The notes under the pieces are model-generated. The model saw nothing but the letters and a program-made list of their open reading frames with translations. It did not search any database and was not told the DNA's origin. A DNA stretch of 64,000 nucleotides from NCBI GenBank assembly GCA_036971475.1, contig JBAIZL010000007.1, positions 27,704,447 through 27,768,446 on the forward strand, given 5' to 3'. This document shows positions 39,101 through 54,200 of this stretch, piece after piece; position 1 is the first letter of the stretch; each line of letters begins with the position of its first letter. The translations under genes and the position numbers were made by a program. This DNA is from Prosapia bicincta. Taxonomy: Eukaryota; Arthropoda; Insecta; Hemiptera; Cercopidae.

Positions 39101-42100
39101 TATGTTTATTGTGTTTCTCTGTTTTGGAGACGAAACCGTCCATAAAGTTAGATTAAGCTCCAAGATAGAGTTTTCAATAGACTGAACGTATTTCTATTGT
39201 GCTGTTGTTGTGATCAAATTTTTTGTTAGTTGTAGCGTCTTTATTTTTAATAACATTTTGCTTTGGAGGTGGGCATTTTAAGTGCTTGCCAGAGGAAGAA
39301 ACACAAACTTCACTATTTTGTCTCAACATTTTAGTTTCTAGACAAACAGCAAATTATCAAGAATTGCTGTGAATAACTATTTTTAATATAATTGTTTTAT
39401 TTAGTAGAATTCTTCAAAACAGTACAGTTCCTTTAGTAAAAAAAACGTTATCTTTTTCATAAGTACGTAACCATTGTTTTGTTTTTAAATAATGCATTTT
39501 TCTTGGTGATGAAACCATACTGGTTAAATTAACAAAACATATTGAAAATATTTTTGGGAGGTTCTTCAAATTCAGTAGTTAAAAGCAGAGTAAAGGAGAA
39601 AGATGTAGCTAGTAACTCCAGTCTGTAGATTTTTGATTTACTGTTTCTGAGGTAAATACACAGACTTCAGTAATAGTATATTCAGAAAAATAATAAATAG
39701 TATTTGTAATAACCTTTTAGTGATTTTATGTTATAGGAAAAGACTTTATAAACCTATGTTTCGAATTATTTAAATTTACAAAGAAATACAGAACATTTTC
39801 CAGTAGAAATTTGAAATTGGGACAAGCTTCGAGGTCAACAAATCATAAAAGATTGAATTTGTTTCTGTGTTACTTATTCCTATACTGGTTTTTCATTTTT
39901 TGTTTTTTTTTTGCTAATAACAAACATATTTTTCAACTTTTAAAGGTATAAAAAATATTTTGAAATTGTTAATAGAATTGAGCAGAATTATATGCTATTC
40001 CAGCTTTGAAAACATGTTTTAGATGTTAGAAAACAGAAAGGTTACAATTATGGCACAAGTTGTGGGATGTATAACAAGTCCCATAAGCTTCTATGGTAAT
40101 TATATTTTTATTTCTACAGTCTTTTACATTTGTAAAATAAATCTGTAATAATTAGGCCTTATCCAAAATGATGTGACTGCCATACCAAATGATATAGTGT
40201 TTTATTTTCCTGAGTTTAATACCACAAAATGTTTTCTTAATTAATATGTAACAATGGTCTTCAGGATTTATTGGAATACAAGAAAAAACTGAGAACTTTG
40301 CGAGTACGGATGTTAGATGGCACATTAAAAACCTTACTTGTGGATGATAGCCAACCTGTCGCTAACCTCATGGTTGTCATTTGCACCAAAATTGGTGAGT
40401 GTTTAATGTGAATTTTGATAGGAGGATTTATATTTCTTATATATTCTAATAACAGATCATAGTTAATCTTGCTTTTTTAAACACTCAACGTTTCGAATTT
40501 CTTTCCGAAATTCCTTTTCAAGAGCTCAATTTTAATTAAACAACTATACAACATAACTTACTATTTATAAAATACATAACATTATATAAAACATAACAAA
40601 AATCAACAAATTCAACTCTTAATAAATATCCATTTACAAGTCAAAATTTTTTCTATCACAATAAAACAGACAAATCACAGATACATACACTAACACATCT
40701 ACTATTAATAATAGAATCAACATTTTAATTGAAAAGGAATTTCAGAAAGAAATTCGAAGCGTTGAATGTTTAAAGAAGCAAGATTGTCTGTGATCTGTCA
40801 TTAGCCTATATAAAAATTTAATAGTTATTAACAGGGATTAAATAAAAATATTAGGATTTATATTTGTTTCTCTACAATCCTGAATGTACAATTCTTGCGT
40901 CATAAAAATAACAGTAAGTTTAAAAGTTATTTTAATTCTTTGAGTAACATGTATACGCCTAATATATTGCTTGGGAGTAACATTTTTTGGACAGATTTAT
41001 AAAATTTTCTCTATTCTAATATTTTTTTTTATGTTTTCAATTATAGTACTATTTTTAATATTTTTTATGAAAATATTTAATTTACTAATTTTTCTCATGG
41101 TAACTAACTTTATCTTGGGTTAGAAATACCCTAACTTCATTATCATCCAACCGCCTATTCATTGTAAAATACTGCAGGAACTGCAAAACAATCAGTAAAC
41201 ACATGAAACAAACAATAGACTTTACACACGTATGTGATGTTTTCACATGTATGTGACTTTAAAAAAACATTCTAAATAAGTAAATGTTAGGTTTAATGCC
41301 ATGCACCATAAATAATGGTTATAATTTACATTAATTACCACCATATGAACATAATTTTTTTCTGTATGAAATAATTCAGGAATGAACACTATCTTATACT
41401 TCATTACTATTTATATCTAATAAATTATTAGTACAAAGTGTAAGGTTAGGGTAGGTTTGTTTATATAAAAAAACATGAACTTTTCAATCAACTAAATGAT
41501 TCCTGAATGTTTTCTGTTTGTCCTTTAGGTATTACAAATCATGACGAATATAGTTTAGTCAGAGAGAGCCCAGAAGATGAAGTTGAGAATAAACCGAATT
41601 TTGGCACACTTACGCTGAAAAGAAGAAAAGAGGAGAAAGAAAGGGATTTAAAAATGGAACAGCTTAGAAAGAAATTGAAGACAGATGATGAAGGTAAGAT
41701 GCAATTACAGTAAGAAATTTAGTCTTCCTGCTGCGTTGTGACAACATATCACTTTCTGAAGTATCTTGGGTTGCAGTTATGTTTGTTACCAACCTGTGTC
41801 AATTTACTGTAGAACACCAGTCGGAGAACATTGTTAATTCCATTGAAAATGTAATAAATAGCCATTAAATTCTGTTCATGGTAGGAAATTTATACAAAGC
41901 GAATATTCCTCTGAGGACAGCATTTGCCTTAACCCATTGCCATACTTGGATGGAACATTTCCGTCATAGTGCCTTGGCGCCTTGACATTCCTTTACGGAA
42001 CTGTTCCATCCATTGTACTCCCTAGTAGTTTCACGTTATTTTGCAGCATTTGCTGGTACGATTATTGTTACTAGGGGAATCAGCAATATTTGCTCTATAA

Positions 42101-44789
42101 ATATTTTGTTTTAGGTAAGCTAACTTCTCTGGGAATATGAATGTAATAAGTAAACATTGCATGAAGTTTTGAGATTGTGTTTGGTGTAAACAAAATTGCG
42201 TTGGGGTTTATACTCGAAAGAAATAGACAGATTTATTGATATTCAGGTTTATTTGAAATAATTATTGAATAAACGTAAAGCCATTTGAATATCGAGTCGA
42301 AAGTTTATTTATTTAGTGCAACGTTCTGTCATTTGATTTGTTGCATATATCAAGCCTGAAAACAGTTTTACATTGCGTTATAAAATCACATCTAAAATAC
42401 AAGTATTTAAGCTAAAAGTTTCAACTATTGTTGAGCGCGAATTAGACTTAACTGAGACAATTATTTATCTCCAAACAGAATTAGATGTATTTTATAAGTT
42501 TGTGAGGAGGGTTCTTTTGAATCTGTAACCAGGGAAGCTAATTTGTATATAAATCAATGTTTCAACCATCAAGTTTCTTTATGAGTATATGAAGTCAATT
42601 ATTTTATATGTAAATAAATTGTTAGTAAATATGTAAAACTAGGTCTTCATTTATTATTTACAAGCTAAATTAATTATAATAAAATTCATAATAAAATTAA
42701 TTAAATTAATTAATTAATAAAATTATAATAGTAGTTTTATGAAGTATACATTTCAAATAATAAGTCCTGAGAGTTTCAAGATAATATAATAAAAAAACAA
42801 AAACGTTATGTCGTTTTTATAAAAGTCTTTGAAAGTGTCAAATTAAACAGGTTACAGGAGGCTTTGAAAAACTAGCATGACAATGAGTTAAGCCTATGCG
42901 TGTGTTTTGGTTAGGCCACATAGATAATACCCACTTGTGAAATGTGCATGTAAGTACATGTAACACTTAATGTTATTAATTAATTGTATTTCTGGCACAG
43001 TACTAAAAATTTACACCCAAAATTAGCTATCCGTTTCTATATTTAGGAAATCAGGTAGACAATTTAAGCATTCATTACTGTTTTAGTTAATTGGATCGAT
43101 CCCTCCAAAACTCTCAGAGAACAAGGCATCGATGAAGGAGAACCTGTGCTGCTCAGAAGAAAGTTTTTCTTTTCTGATCAGAATATAGACTCGAGAGACC
43201 CAGTGCAGTTGAACTTGCTCTATGTCCAAGCTAGGGATGCCATTTTGGACGGCACTCATCCCATCACACAGGAAATGGCTTGCCAGTTTGCTGGTATTCA
43301 AGCGCATATACAGTTTGGAGATTATAACGAAGCCAAACACAAACCACCATTTCTTGAGTAAGGATAAATTACAGTATATCGATTTATATAATATATAACA
43401 ATTGTGATATTTAATGTTCTCCATTATTATTCCATTCCCCTGACTATAGAGTTATTATACGTTAATTATAAACAATTATTCCACCATTAAGTGCAATCAA
43501 TTTTTATGTTGTGATGAGGCGCCTTACAGTCACTTGAACATTGTGGAATCACTCTTGTCAACAATCAGTGATTCGACAATCGTCAAGTAACCAAAAGGTG
43601 CCTCATCACGAAGTGAAAATTGATTGCACTTAATCGTGGAATAACTGATAACAATTAACATACAATAACAATATATAACATATAATTTTCATGTTTTATA
43701 GCTTAATATTTTAAGGGTTTTCACTGCAAACGCCCATTCCTCTAGGTTTTTGCTAGTTCTTAACCCATTGCTGATCTAATTACATCCACATCACAGGCAC
43801 TTGCTGGTACAAATTAATTCCTTGCGTCAATTGAGTTGAATTTTGCTACAAAAATATTCTTACTTATGAAACACTAAATTTTATTTTTGTATACAGACAT
43901 AATTTTTATTTATTTTTTATTTTATACCTCAGTTTATTATTTGTTAGTTGGTTATTATGTGTAATCATAATTAGTAAAAACAAATTAAAAGTTACTTAAG
44001 GTTTGAAGTTTGCTTTAGATTCTATGCTTCCACTATTATTGTTAATTTTGTATGTTCATAAGAATACACTAAATACAGCTGCTGACCGACACCCAGTAAA
44101 ACCTATACTGAGCTTCTCACTCCAGTTGACATAAAAACTGCTGAAGAGTTCTGTTATATTTAGATGTCTTACAGAGAATCAATGGGCCATAAATATTCTT
44201 TCTTTATGCTGTAAGTTTCGAGAGTCGATAAATAGCCCTTAGAAAGGACAGGCGACTAATCTCGTGTATGACAAATCAGAAAATAAACTCTCTTGCAGCA
44301 AACAAAACAATCAAACAATGACGACATTCATGACTGGGCTAGTTTTTATACCCACTAATAAATTGTCTTGAGTAGCTGACATGGTCTGTAAACCGCATCG
44401 GGTTAATATATTTTATAGAAAGAAGTTAACTAATGAGAAGAGTTTAGCATCTCTTGAGCAAACAAATAACACTTTCAATGCCTATCATAGTCATAACACA
44501 CACATAACATTCAACACTAATTATATCTATCAAATATATGCTTAGGTAGGGTAATAAATGCGTAGAGAGCAGCTGTGTTGAAATGGACCCTATCCCACAT
44601 TTATTTCTGCCTTTTCTTACCCTCCATCTTACACCTTGCTGTGACAATTAGACACTTTCCTATGTCCTTAATCAGGACACTACAGTCTGCACTACACCTT
44701 CACTACCGTCTGCTTCAGACATTGCTTATAGTTCATGTAGGAACTTCGTCTTTCTTCTTTTCAACTCCTTGTATTAGTTCACACTCTCC

Positions 44790-44854
<65 letters not shown>

Positions 44855-44904
44855 GGGTGGACTCTTACCAAGTTAAGTCTGTCAGTCTCCTAGTCCAAAA
44901 AATC

Positions 44905-44970
<66 letters not shown>

Positions 44971-45221
44971 GTTAATATATTACTATTGTAAGTAATTTTA
45001 TCCACCATTAAGTGCAATAATTTTACCTTGAGTGATGAGGCACCTTTCGGTCAATTGACCATTGTCGAATCACTTGAGTGATTCGACAATGGTCAATCCC
45101 CATATATATATATATATATATATGAAGTTAATATATTACTATTTTTGAGTAATTTTTTAGTAATATATTAACTTCATAAAGTCAGTGCAACGGAAAAACA
45201 ATGGATAATGTTAAATATCAA

Positions 45222-45264
<43 letters not shown>

Positions 45265-48200
45265 GTCCATTATTTTTCCGTTGCACAGACATTAGGAAGT
45301 TGATATATTACTATTGTAAATACTTTTATCCACCATTAAGTGCAATAATTTTACCTTGTGTGATGAGGCACCTTTTGGTCACTTGACCATTGTCGAATCA
45401 CTGATTAATTTCCTGGTGTAGATGTTCGGTCCGTGCTGTTGGTAATTGTTGACGTTACACGCATTTTCTCTTGATTTGCGTGTATAATGTTCTTATATAG
45501 TATGTCTTCTGTATATGTGGTCTGTAGGTTCATTAAATTGTTGTGTGTGTTTTTATAAATGTGGTATTTTTGTAGTGAGTTTAATTCTATTGGGTTATTA
45601 TTATATCACATAAACATGAAATAACAAACTACGAAAATAACCTAACCATACTTGAAAGTCAGTGCAACTTCATATATATATCGTTAAAATTTTCAACCGC
45701 TAATAAAATATTATTTATTCATCCACTCAAGTTCAAATAATTTTTTTAAAACTTGTAGTGGATGACACTTGATGGTAATACAGTATTTTTTAAATATTAA
45801 TTCATCAATTTAGTTTTATTAATTAGTTTTTGTTTTATGTGGGGCAAACACTTTTCACTAAAAGGGCAAGATATGCAATATAATTTTTCATCCCATTTGG
45901 ATTAAGTAAGTAATAACATATGATTTCATATTATAGGTTATGTAGCAGAACAGCTGTTTTAATGCATAGTTTACGTGACATTATTTATATTAATTGTAAT
46001 TATTGCAACCAGTAACTATAATAAAATTATTCTTTGTTGACCTAAGTAGGTATAAACATTAAACTATTTTTGTTTGTATTACTTGTTCATAACTAACGAA
46101 TGCCTTACCAGATACTTCATATAGAAATGCAGTATAACATACTGGCAACATTTGTGAAGAGTGGGTTCTCAAGAGTGAGGTTATGTTTGTATGATAACAT
46201 TGGTTTTAATAATTATTTATGGTTTACAACATTTAAATAAACTTTTTTTTCAGAACATATTTTTAAGTAATATATATAAAAACATTTTTAAACCCGAGTT
46301 AGTCCAATCTTTGTTAATATTACCAAAATAAATTTATAAAGAGAAAAACTCAATCAGTTGGAATAATATTAATATTGAAACAAAAATAATTTAAAAAATT
46401 TAGTAAGAAAAGAAATTATTATAATTGAGTTGGTAAAAAGAAAGAGCTATGACTGAAGGTAACCATCATAATTTGTATCTGCATCTACATAGGATTAAAA
46501 TTTGTTTACATATGTGGTGAAATACAAAATATTCAATTGTATACACTCAATATGATAAGAGGTACAGTTTCACTTTTACGAAGTGAATGGTGCCTTGATA
46601 CCGTCACTTGTATCTCATTATAAGATAGTTTTAACAAAATGAAGTAATTGACTGTTATTATTTCAGCTTGAAGGAATTCCTGCCTCAGTCGTACGTAAAA
46701 GTGAAAGGAATCGAGAAGAAAATCTTTGCAGAACACAGTAAACATGGGGGTTTGTCAGAACTGGATGCTAAAGTGCTCTACACTAAAACTGCCCGCTCTT
46801 TAAAGACCTACGGAGTGACTTTCTTTCTTGTCAAAGTTTGTATTTAACTACCCTCAAGCTTATTAAAGAAACCAATTTAACACTTTAGATGCCGGCCACA
46901 ACATCGGCGTTTTCTTAGAATTCCCAAAATATTTTAAGTCTATTTTGAAATAATGTGTACTTATTTTTTGTTCCCCTATCATATCTAAGTACGAAAGTAC
47001 GTTTCTTATAATCATATATATGAAAACATGGGTTGTCTTGGCCCGTCATAGTTTTTTTATAGCTTAAATGATACCTAAATAAACTGCGACAGGCTAATTG
47101 GTCCGGCATTGTTTTTTAGGTAATTACATATTCTTATCTGTGGGGCACTGTCTTAATATTTATGTGTTTTGTATGTAAACAGTAAACAACAAAACCATTC
47201 CATGTTCTGATTCTTCACATAATAAGCTGACTGGTGAGAAAAGTGTTTTGGCACTTATCACAAAGACATGTAAACATATCACATGTGATTGATTTGTGAG
47301 TTTATAAATATTTTGTGTATCGGAAATGTAAACATATTCTCTGATAAGTAATACTTCAGATCCGATAAATACTATACAAGATTACAAGTCCGATTTTTCA
47401 AAGAATTATTTCAGAACTAAATATTTTGTAAATATTTATGATTTATTTTTTTAGGTTTTTGTGGAATTTTGAAAACATTAGTAAAATTCAATATAATACC
47501 TCATTAAAAATTATTTATTCTATTAGTAAAGTATATAAAGATAAACTTTGTTCAATGAACCAATTTTTTTGGTTCGAATAATCAAATCAACTTCACTAAA
47601 ATTGTTAATAAAATAAATGTGTCGGGCCGTGACTCCCGACAATAAGCTCCTACAATAACATCAAATTTATTATGCCGTCAGCATTTATCTATCAAACAAG
47701 AACCATTGTAAATATATCTGTAAGTAGTGTAAAGCTTGTTGTTTAATACTGTGTATTTACTTTTCTAAAATTAGCAACATGGGTTGAATAGTACTAATAA
47801 ACATAAAACGTTACTAGACAACAATGTCAGGCGTAGTGGCCTTCTAGGCCGGTCATGGCAGCTAAAGTGTTAAACAAATAGGTTTTACAATACATATTAT
47901 TTTTTACTGATCAGTGTACAAAATTTAATAGAGATCTATAAATATTTAATTTTATTTTATAGTTAAAGTATAAGAAGTTATAGCTAGAAATTATAAAATG
48001 TATTAGTAACTATAGACTATTTTACATTATAATTAGACATGTATAAACAATGTCTGGCCCATTGTATAAGGATTTTGAAATCTCCACTGTATATTATTCC
48101 TAAATTCCAATATTGCCTTCTGTGTAGTTGAATCAACTTTCATTAGTTTATGTTTCAAAACACATATTTAAGTTCAATTGTATAATAAAAAACCGTTCAT

Positions 48201-51200
48201 AATTAATAATATATTTTCTTATATGTTTCGGTGACAATATCATCGTCTTTACTGTGTGTGTGTATCTCCCAAATTTTAAACTCTAAACTTTTGAGTTAGT
48301 TTAACTGTTATCAAGTTTAAAATGTGCATAGATACACTTACTGATGATGATGACTGTAATTGAAACACATGTAAGAAAATAAATTATAGGTAATGAAACC
48401 TCTTTACCATAAATGACTTTTTCTTTTATTTAAAACCTATTCAATTGCATAGCAATCATCCTCAGAGGTAATTTACAATAAAAATACCTCTGTAAAAATA
48501 TACCTCTATAAAAGTAGGTATTTTTATTGTAAATTACATCTGAAGATGATTGCTCATAAGGTTTTAGTTAAAAGAAAAAGTCATTTATGGTATAGAAGTT
48601 TCATTTATTTAAATTAAACATTACGCCACAGTTGTTTTATACAGTTATATAGGTTATAAAGTTAGTGTTTGTTACTTTTAATTATTGAACTTGCTCACAG
48701 TAGCTAAGCTCAAAATTTGTTATTGTGTTTGTTTTAATTGATGTCTCATAACTAGTAAATATTATTCTTTGTTTTCTAACGTGGTATTTTAAATCATTAT
48801 TGTTAAAATATCATCACATTTTACTTATGTTTATTGATATTGGGTAGAAATTCTTCCGTTTCTGATCTTGCAACTTTTTTGAATAAGTCTTATCTCCATT
48901 AACAAAGTATTTCATCTGCCTCTGTAAAAGGCAGCCAATATCCAATTTCTTACTATAATGTAGGATTGTACCATACTCCAGACAAATCCTCAACTTGGAG
49001 AAGCCAGCACTTTGCTGTAGATGGCTGTCATTGACATTTGATGAGTTGTTTCCAAAGGTCTGCAAGTGTTGCTATGAGATCCCTTTGTACATGGCTGAGG
49101 AACCTATTCCCATGGCAACTAACCATTATTTCTGACGGCGTTTTCAATATCTGTAACATCTAGATACACTATAGCTTGGGCAAGCCTATGAGGACATGGC
49201 CCATTAACCAGGAGAAGTACTTTATAAAATTATTCAACTCTTCAAATCACAAGGTTTTGTAATTAGAGTCTGAAGACGTAGGTAAGAAGTATAATTTTAT
49301 TGATTTTGAGGTCAATACTTTTTTTAAAAAATACTTATATTTGTGAACAGTTTTTTAAAAATATTTTACATGTAGCTCTTATGTTAACCCTTTAGTTAGC
49401 ATTCACGTACCAGTATGTGAGATCGCCCAACAGCCAGAGGGAGCATTCCTGTATATGTACGTTCTACCATTTCTCTCAGATTAGCATTGCCGTACGTTTA
49501 CGATTTGTTTTCCTGTGTATTGTGCTGTATTCTAGGTTAAATATTTGCAACTATCTGGACAGTAAATAATACACAGAGTACGTAGTCACCATTCTTTTAT
49601 GTACAAAGTCTATGGGTTTTTCCGTATTTACAGATAGTTTTGAAGTTCGTGCGATATTTTACAATGAATAGGCATTGAATAATAAAGAAGTTCTTTTGTG
49701 TCCAAAGTCTATGGTTTTTCCCAAGTGTTTAGAGATTGTTTCAAATTTTGTGCTGTATTTTACAATGAATAAGTCTATGGTTTTTCCCAAGTGTTTACAG
49801 ATTGTTTCGAATTTTGTGCTGTATTTTACAAAGAACAAGAGATTAATAGATAATTTTTAGCAAAGAAACTGTCAGTAAATGTAAGGTAAAGTTTAGTTAA
49901 CATGAAAAAAAGTAAATACAAAAAATATTAACAAATATTACAATTATTTTTTAAAAAATAGAGAAAAAAGACAAAAATTAAAAATGAGAAAAACTAAAAA
50001 TCTTTCAAAATTATGTTGGCATATCAGGGCAAGCACATGTTGCTAATCTAAATGAAAATTAATATATTTATTTGCATACATAAGCATGACTGATAAGATA
50101 TTTGTAACAATTTCTTATTGTTAGGAAAAAATGAAAGGAAAGAACAAATTGGTGCCTCGATTGCTTGGAGTTACTAAGGACTCAGTTTTACGGCTTGACG
50201 AACGTACGAAAGAAATCCTGAAAACATGGCCTTTAACAACAGTGCGACGTTGGGGCGCTTCACCGAATACATTCACTTTGGATTTTGGAGATTACTCCGA
50301 TCAGTATTATTCTGTCCAGACGACAGAAGCTGAACAAATTTTACAACTAATTTCTGGATACATTGATATCATTCTGAAAAAGGTAATTTAAGTTAAAAAT
50401 ATTGTATCTTAAAGTACAAACTTTCTTTTTTTAATTTTCTGTAGTGAATACAATGTATATAACTTGATGTTTGAATTTTTCTAGAAAAAGTCGAAGGACC
50501 ACTTTGGAATTGAAGGGGATGAAGGATCTACAATGGTAGAAGATAGTGTCTCACCTTTAAAGTAAGTTATTTTTAATCATAACCAGTATTCTCTTCCATT
50601 TTTTAAAATTCGTTCCGATATTTCATATCCTTATATATATACACACAGTGTAACCTGTTTAAGCCGGAATCCATTAGGATCGGCATTTTCTTCCGTTTAA
50701 GACAGGTTTCCGGCTTATACAGTAGTAGTGTACTGTATGATGGTAACATCACGAAACGTTTGCCGAGTCTATTTTTAGCTTTGGGGTGAGGGTAGGCCGT
50801 GGGGATTCTTAGCTATAAGACTATTATTTCTACTGATCAGCTGTATGGCGCTGTACCAACACCACATAGATAACGGACAATTCATTGTCATCGTGTCTAT
50901 ATTTGTTTTAAAACAGTATTTAATTTAATTATTTATTTCCGATTAAGTACTGACTGTTTATTTCCTACAGAGATAACACTTCAACATATAAAGCAAGTGT
51001 ATTTAAATCACAAGAAAACTATCACATTTTAACGTCTAAATAAACGTCATTCAACAGTAATATCGGTTATCTTGATTGCCTAATGACAGCCCGTAGCCTG
51101 TGCCCTGTGACATCCCAACTCGCAAACCTTGTTTTCTAGGTGGTGTTGGCCATGCACACTACAGAAAATGTTAAAACCTACATTACATAATAAAAATCTT

Positions 51201-54200
51201 ACCTTTTAATGCAGCATCTTTTTATCCTTCTCCACAAAACATTTTTAATAGAAAACTATAAAACTAAAACACTTATACACTTGTCAACAAAATTTATGAA
51301 TTAATGATGCAATTTATTAAAAACTATATTTTTCCTCTTACTGTATTTAGGCTAAATACTGTACATAGTAGGCTTACGTAAAAATAAAACAAAATCAAGT
51401 AGGCTTGAACAAATCTAGCATTGACTTTTGTTTTAAAAGGTTAGTTTTACTTGCTTGTGTTTCAATTATTGTTTATAGTTGTAACAAATGGTGACGCATT
51501 TCCAGGCTGTTAATACGTACCGCGAAATCTTCTAACTCACAAATTTTCATTAAAGCCTCGCCAAATGTTTTTATTTTGTTTTCTACGACTGGTCCGTCTT
51601 CAATTTCTTCTTTTCCTTCTATTTTTGCATGTTTTTTGCCTTTTAGAATGAAGCGGTCTCTCGCCTTCCAATATATCAATCAATATGTCTGGCCGTGGAT
51701 GTTTGTAAACCATTCATTGCGTTATCTAGAAGGAAACGAGTGCTGACACATAACCTATCGTAAATTATGGATGTTTGTATACCATTGCGTTATCTTGTGC
51801 ATATCAGCAATCCTTAATGTTGTTACAGAATTCTCAGAAATAAATACGATCCGTTACAATTAAGCAGACCTATCTGTGAATTTTGTTATGGTAAAAAAAT
51901 ATATTATAAACTGTATTTTATCTAAACGGAATTCATTGTAACTTTATATTTTACAGCATGTATATGATCAGATTTTCCGGCTTATCCAGAACTAAGACGT
52001 AGTAAACACGTATCACTCATCCTTTTGCTTAGTCCGCTTCCGCGTTAGACAGTTTCCGGCTTATGAAGGTTATTAACCAGATGAATTAAATAGGCGACAG
52101 TCGGGACTTTTAAAGTTTTCCGCGATAGACGGGATTCCACCTAACACAGGGCTCGTCTAAGACAGGTTTCACTGTATATATATGAAGTTGATATATTACT
52201 ATTGTAAATACTTTTATCCACCACTTTACAATAGTAATATATCAACTTCATAAAGTCAGTGAAACGGAAAAATAATGGACAACGTAAAATATTAATGCTC
52301 ATGGAAACAATATATATATATGAAGTTATTATTATCGGTCACTTGACCATTGTCTAATCACTGAATTAATTTTCTCTATTTTCCGGGTGTGGTTGTTTGG
52401 TCCGTGATGTTGGTATTTGTTGATGTCATACTTGTTTCTTCATGAGCCACGTGTATAATGTTTTTGAATAGTACGCTGTCTGCATATGTTGTCTGTAGGT
52501 TCATTAAATTGTTGTGTATGTTTTTATACATGTGGTATTTTTCTAGTGAATTTAGTTCTATTAGGTTAACTATTATAGCAATTAGGAGGTTTGCGCAATG
52601 AAAAGAGGTTTGTTTCAATCAATGTGAGATATGTAACTTCAATGTGATATCTGGTAACTTTCATGGTGAGAAGGCTTAATGATTTTAAGCCTTATAGTCA
52701 GGGATGGGCTGATACCAAAATTTTCGATTATACAATTTTTCATTCAATTCTCGATTCTTATAAGTTATTTATTCTTATTATAATCTCTTATAATAATCAT
52801 ACTATAATCTCTTATAATAATCAGTTCTCGATTAGTTGATGATTTTAGTTATAAATACCTAATGGTATTCCCTAATAATGAATTTAGTTCATCTTGGTCG
52901 TATGGAAAAGCCTTTTTTAAATTACAAAAATGAACTTCAGTAATAGTCAATTTAGTTTGTATAAATGGAGAAATTGGAAATAGTTTACTTTTTCTTTGTT
53001 TTGTTTTGACATCTGTGGCGGCTAGAGACATGAAGAGAAAATCGAGCTCTTTCGAGTGAGAATGAGGCAGCAGAGCAATACAAGAAGTGACAAACAAATG
53101 GATGAAAAATGCTTCCGATCGTCTTTGTGGTTGCCTCATATATTTATATTAATACTTTTTGTTATCTCAAATCTGCATTTGCTTTAATCATTTAATTATT
53201 TCAAAGCAACTAATACATAAATAAGGCTTAAGTGATAATTATTTTCCAATAAATTACACCATACATGTATTTTAACAGTTTAAGAATAAAAGAATCGGAA
53301 TCGCCATTTTAATCGATGGAGAATCGGAATCGCTCCATCCATAATCTTAACATTTAAGCTAATAAAACATAGGTGGGTGATTAATAATGTAATAGCTGTA
53401 TTTTAAATAAATTGTTGATTTGAAGCTCTATAATGTTGTGTGTGATTCTTTCTAATTGGAAAGGAATTGTTACAGAGCAACGATCTTGCAGCATGAAAGC
53501 AGTCGCATTGGTAAAGTAAACACAGAATCTGTTGCTAAGCCTGCAATTATGAGAGCTGGAGCTGATGGTACGCACCAATGTTTACTTTTTGTAGTCGTTT
53601 TAAAAATAATTTTTTTTATACATGATAAGCAAGATTAGATTTAATTTTAATATTGTTCTTCGTAACTTTATTTGGAATAACAGGGCTTTAAGGGATTTTT
53701 CTAAAAACAGGGAGTTTTTAGGTAGTAATTAGTAAATTTTATTAAAATAAATTGTCTGTTGAATGTTTTTTTTTTACTTGAAACTTTTATAAAATATCCA
53801 AGAGGTTATAAAAAAATAAATACAATTAATATAAAGCTTTGTTTTTCACTATTTATTTGTTTATAATAGTTGTCAGTATATTTCTAATCAGAATTTGTAA
53901 CACAGCCGACGCATATTGTGTTTTTAATTTTGCTCACTTTTTAACTAAAATTTAAAATTTGTATTTTCACTTTAACTTTTGATAGCAATTGTAGATACAC
54001 TGCACATTTAATATTTTGATATAAAGTTGTGGAAGCTCTATATTCCTTATGAGAATCCATTTCACTGCATAATAGCACTTAGTTATATACTTCTTTGTAT
54101 ATTCTTGTGAAGCATTGCATACTTAGATATGGATGTACACCTGTTTTGCACATTATGTTGTTTCTCCTGCACGTTTTCACACATATACGTCAAACATGTC

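Noticed and set aside
52690..53345. Possible hAT element (CAGGGATGGG end; complement of GGATGGAGC at the right)
   Set aside because: Ends match poorly and no 8-bp target duplication could be read. The 96-codon minus frame inside has no known motif.
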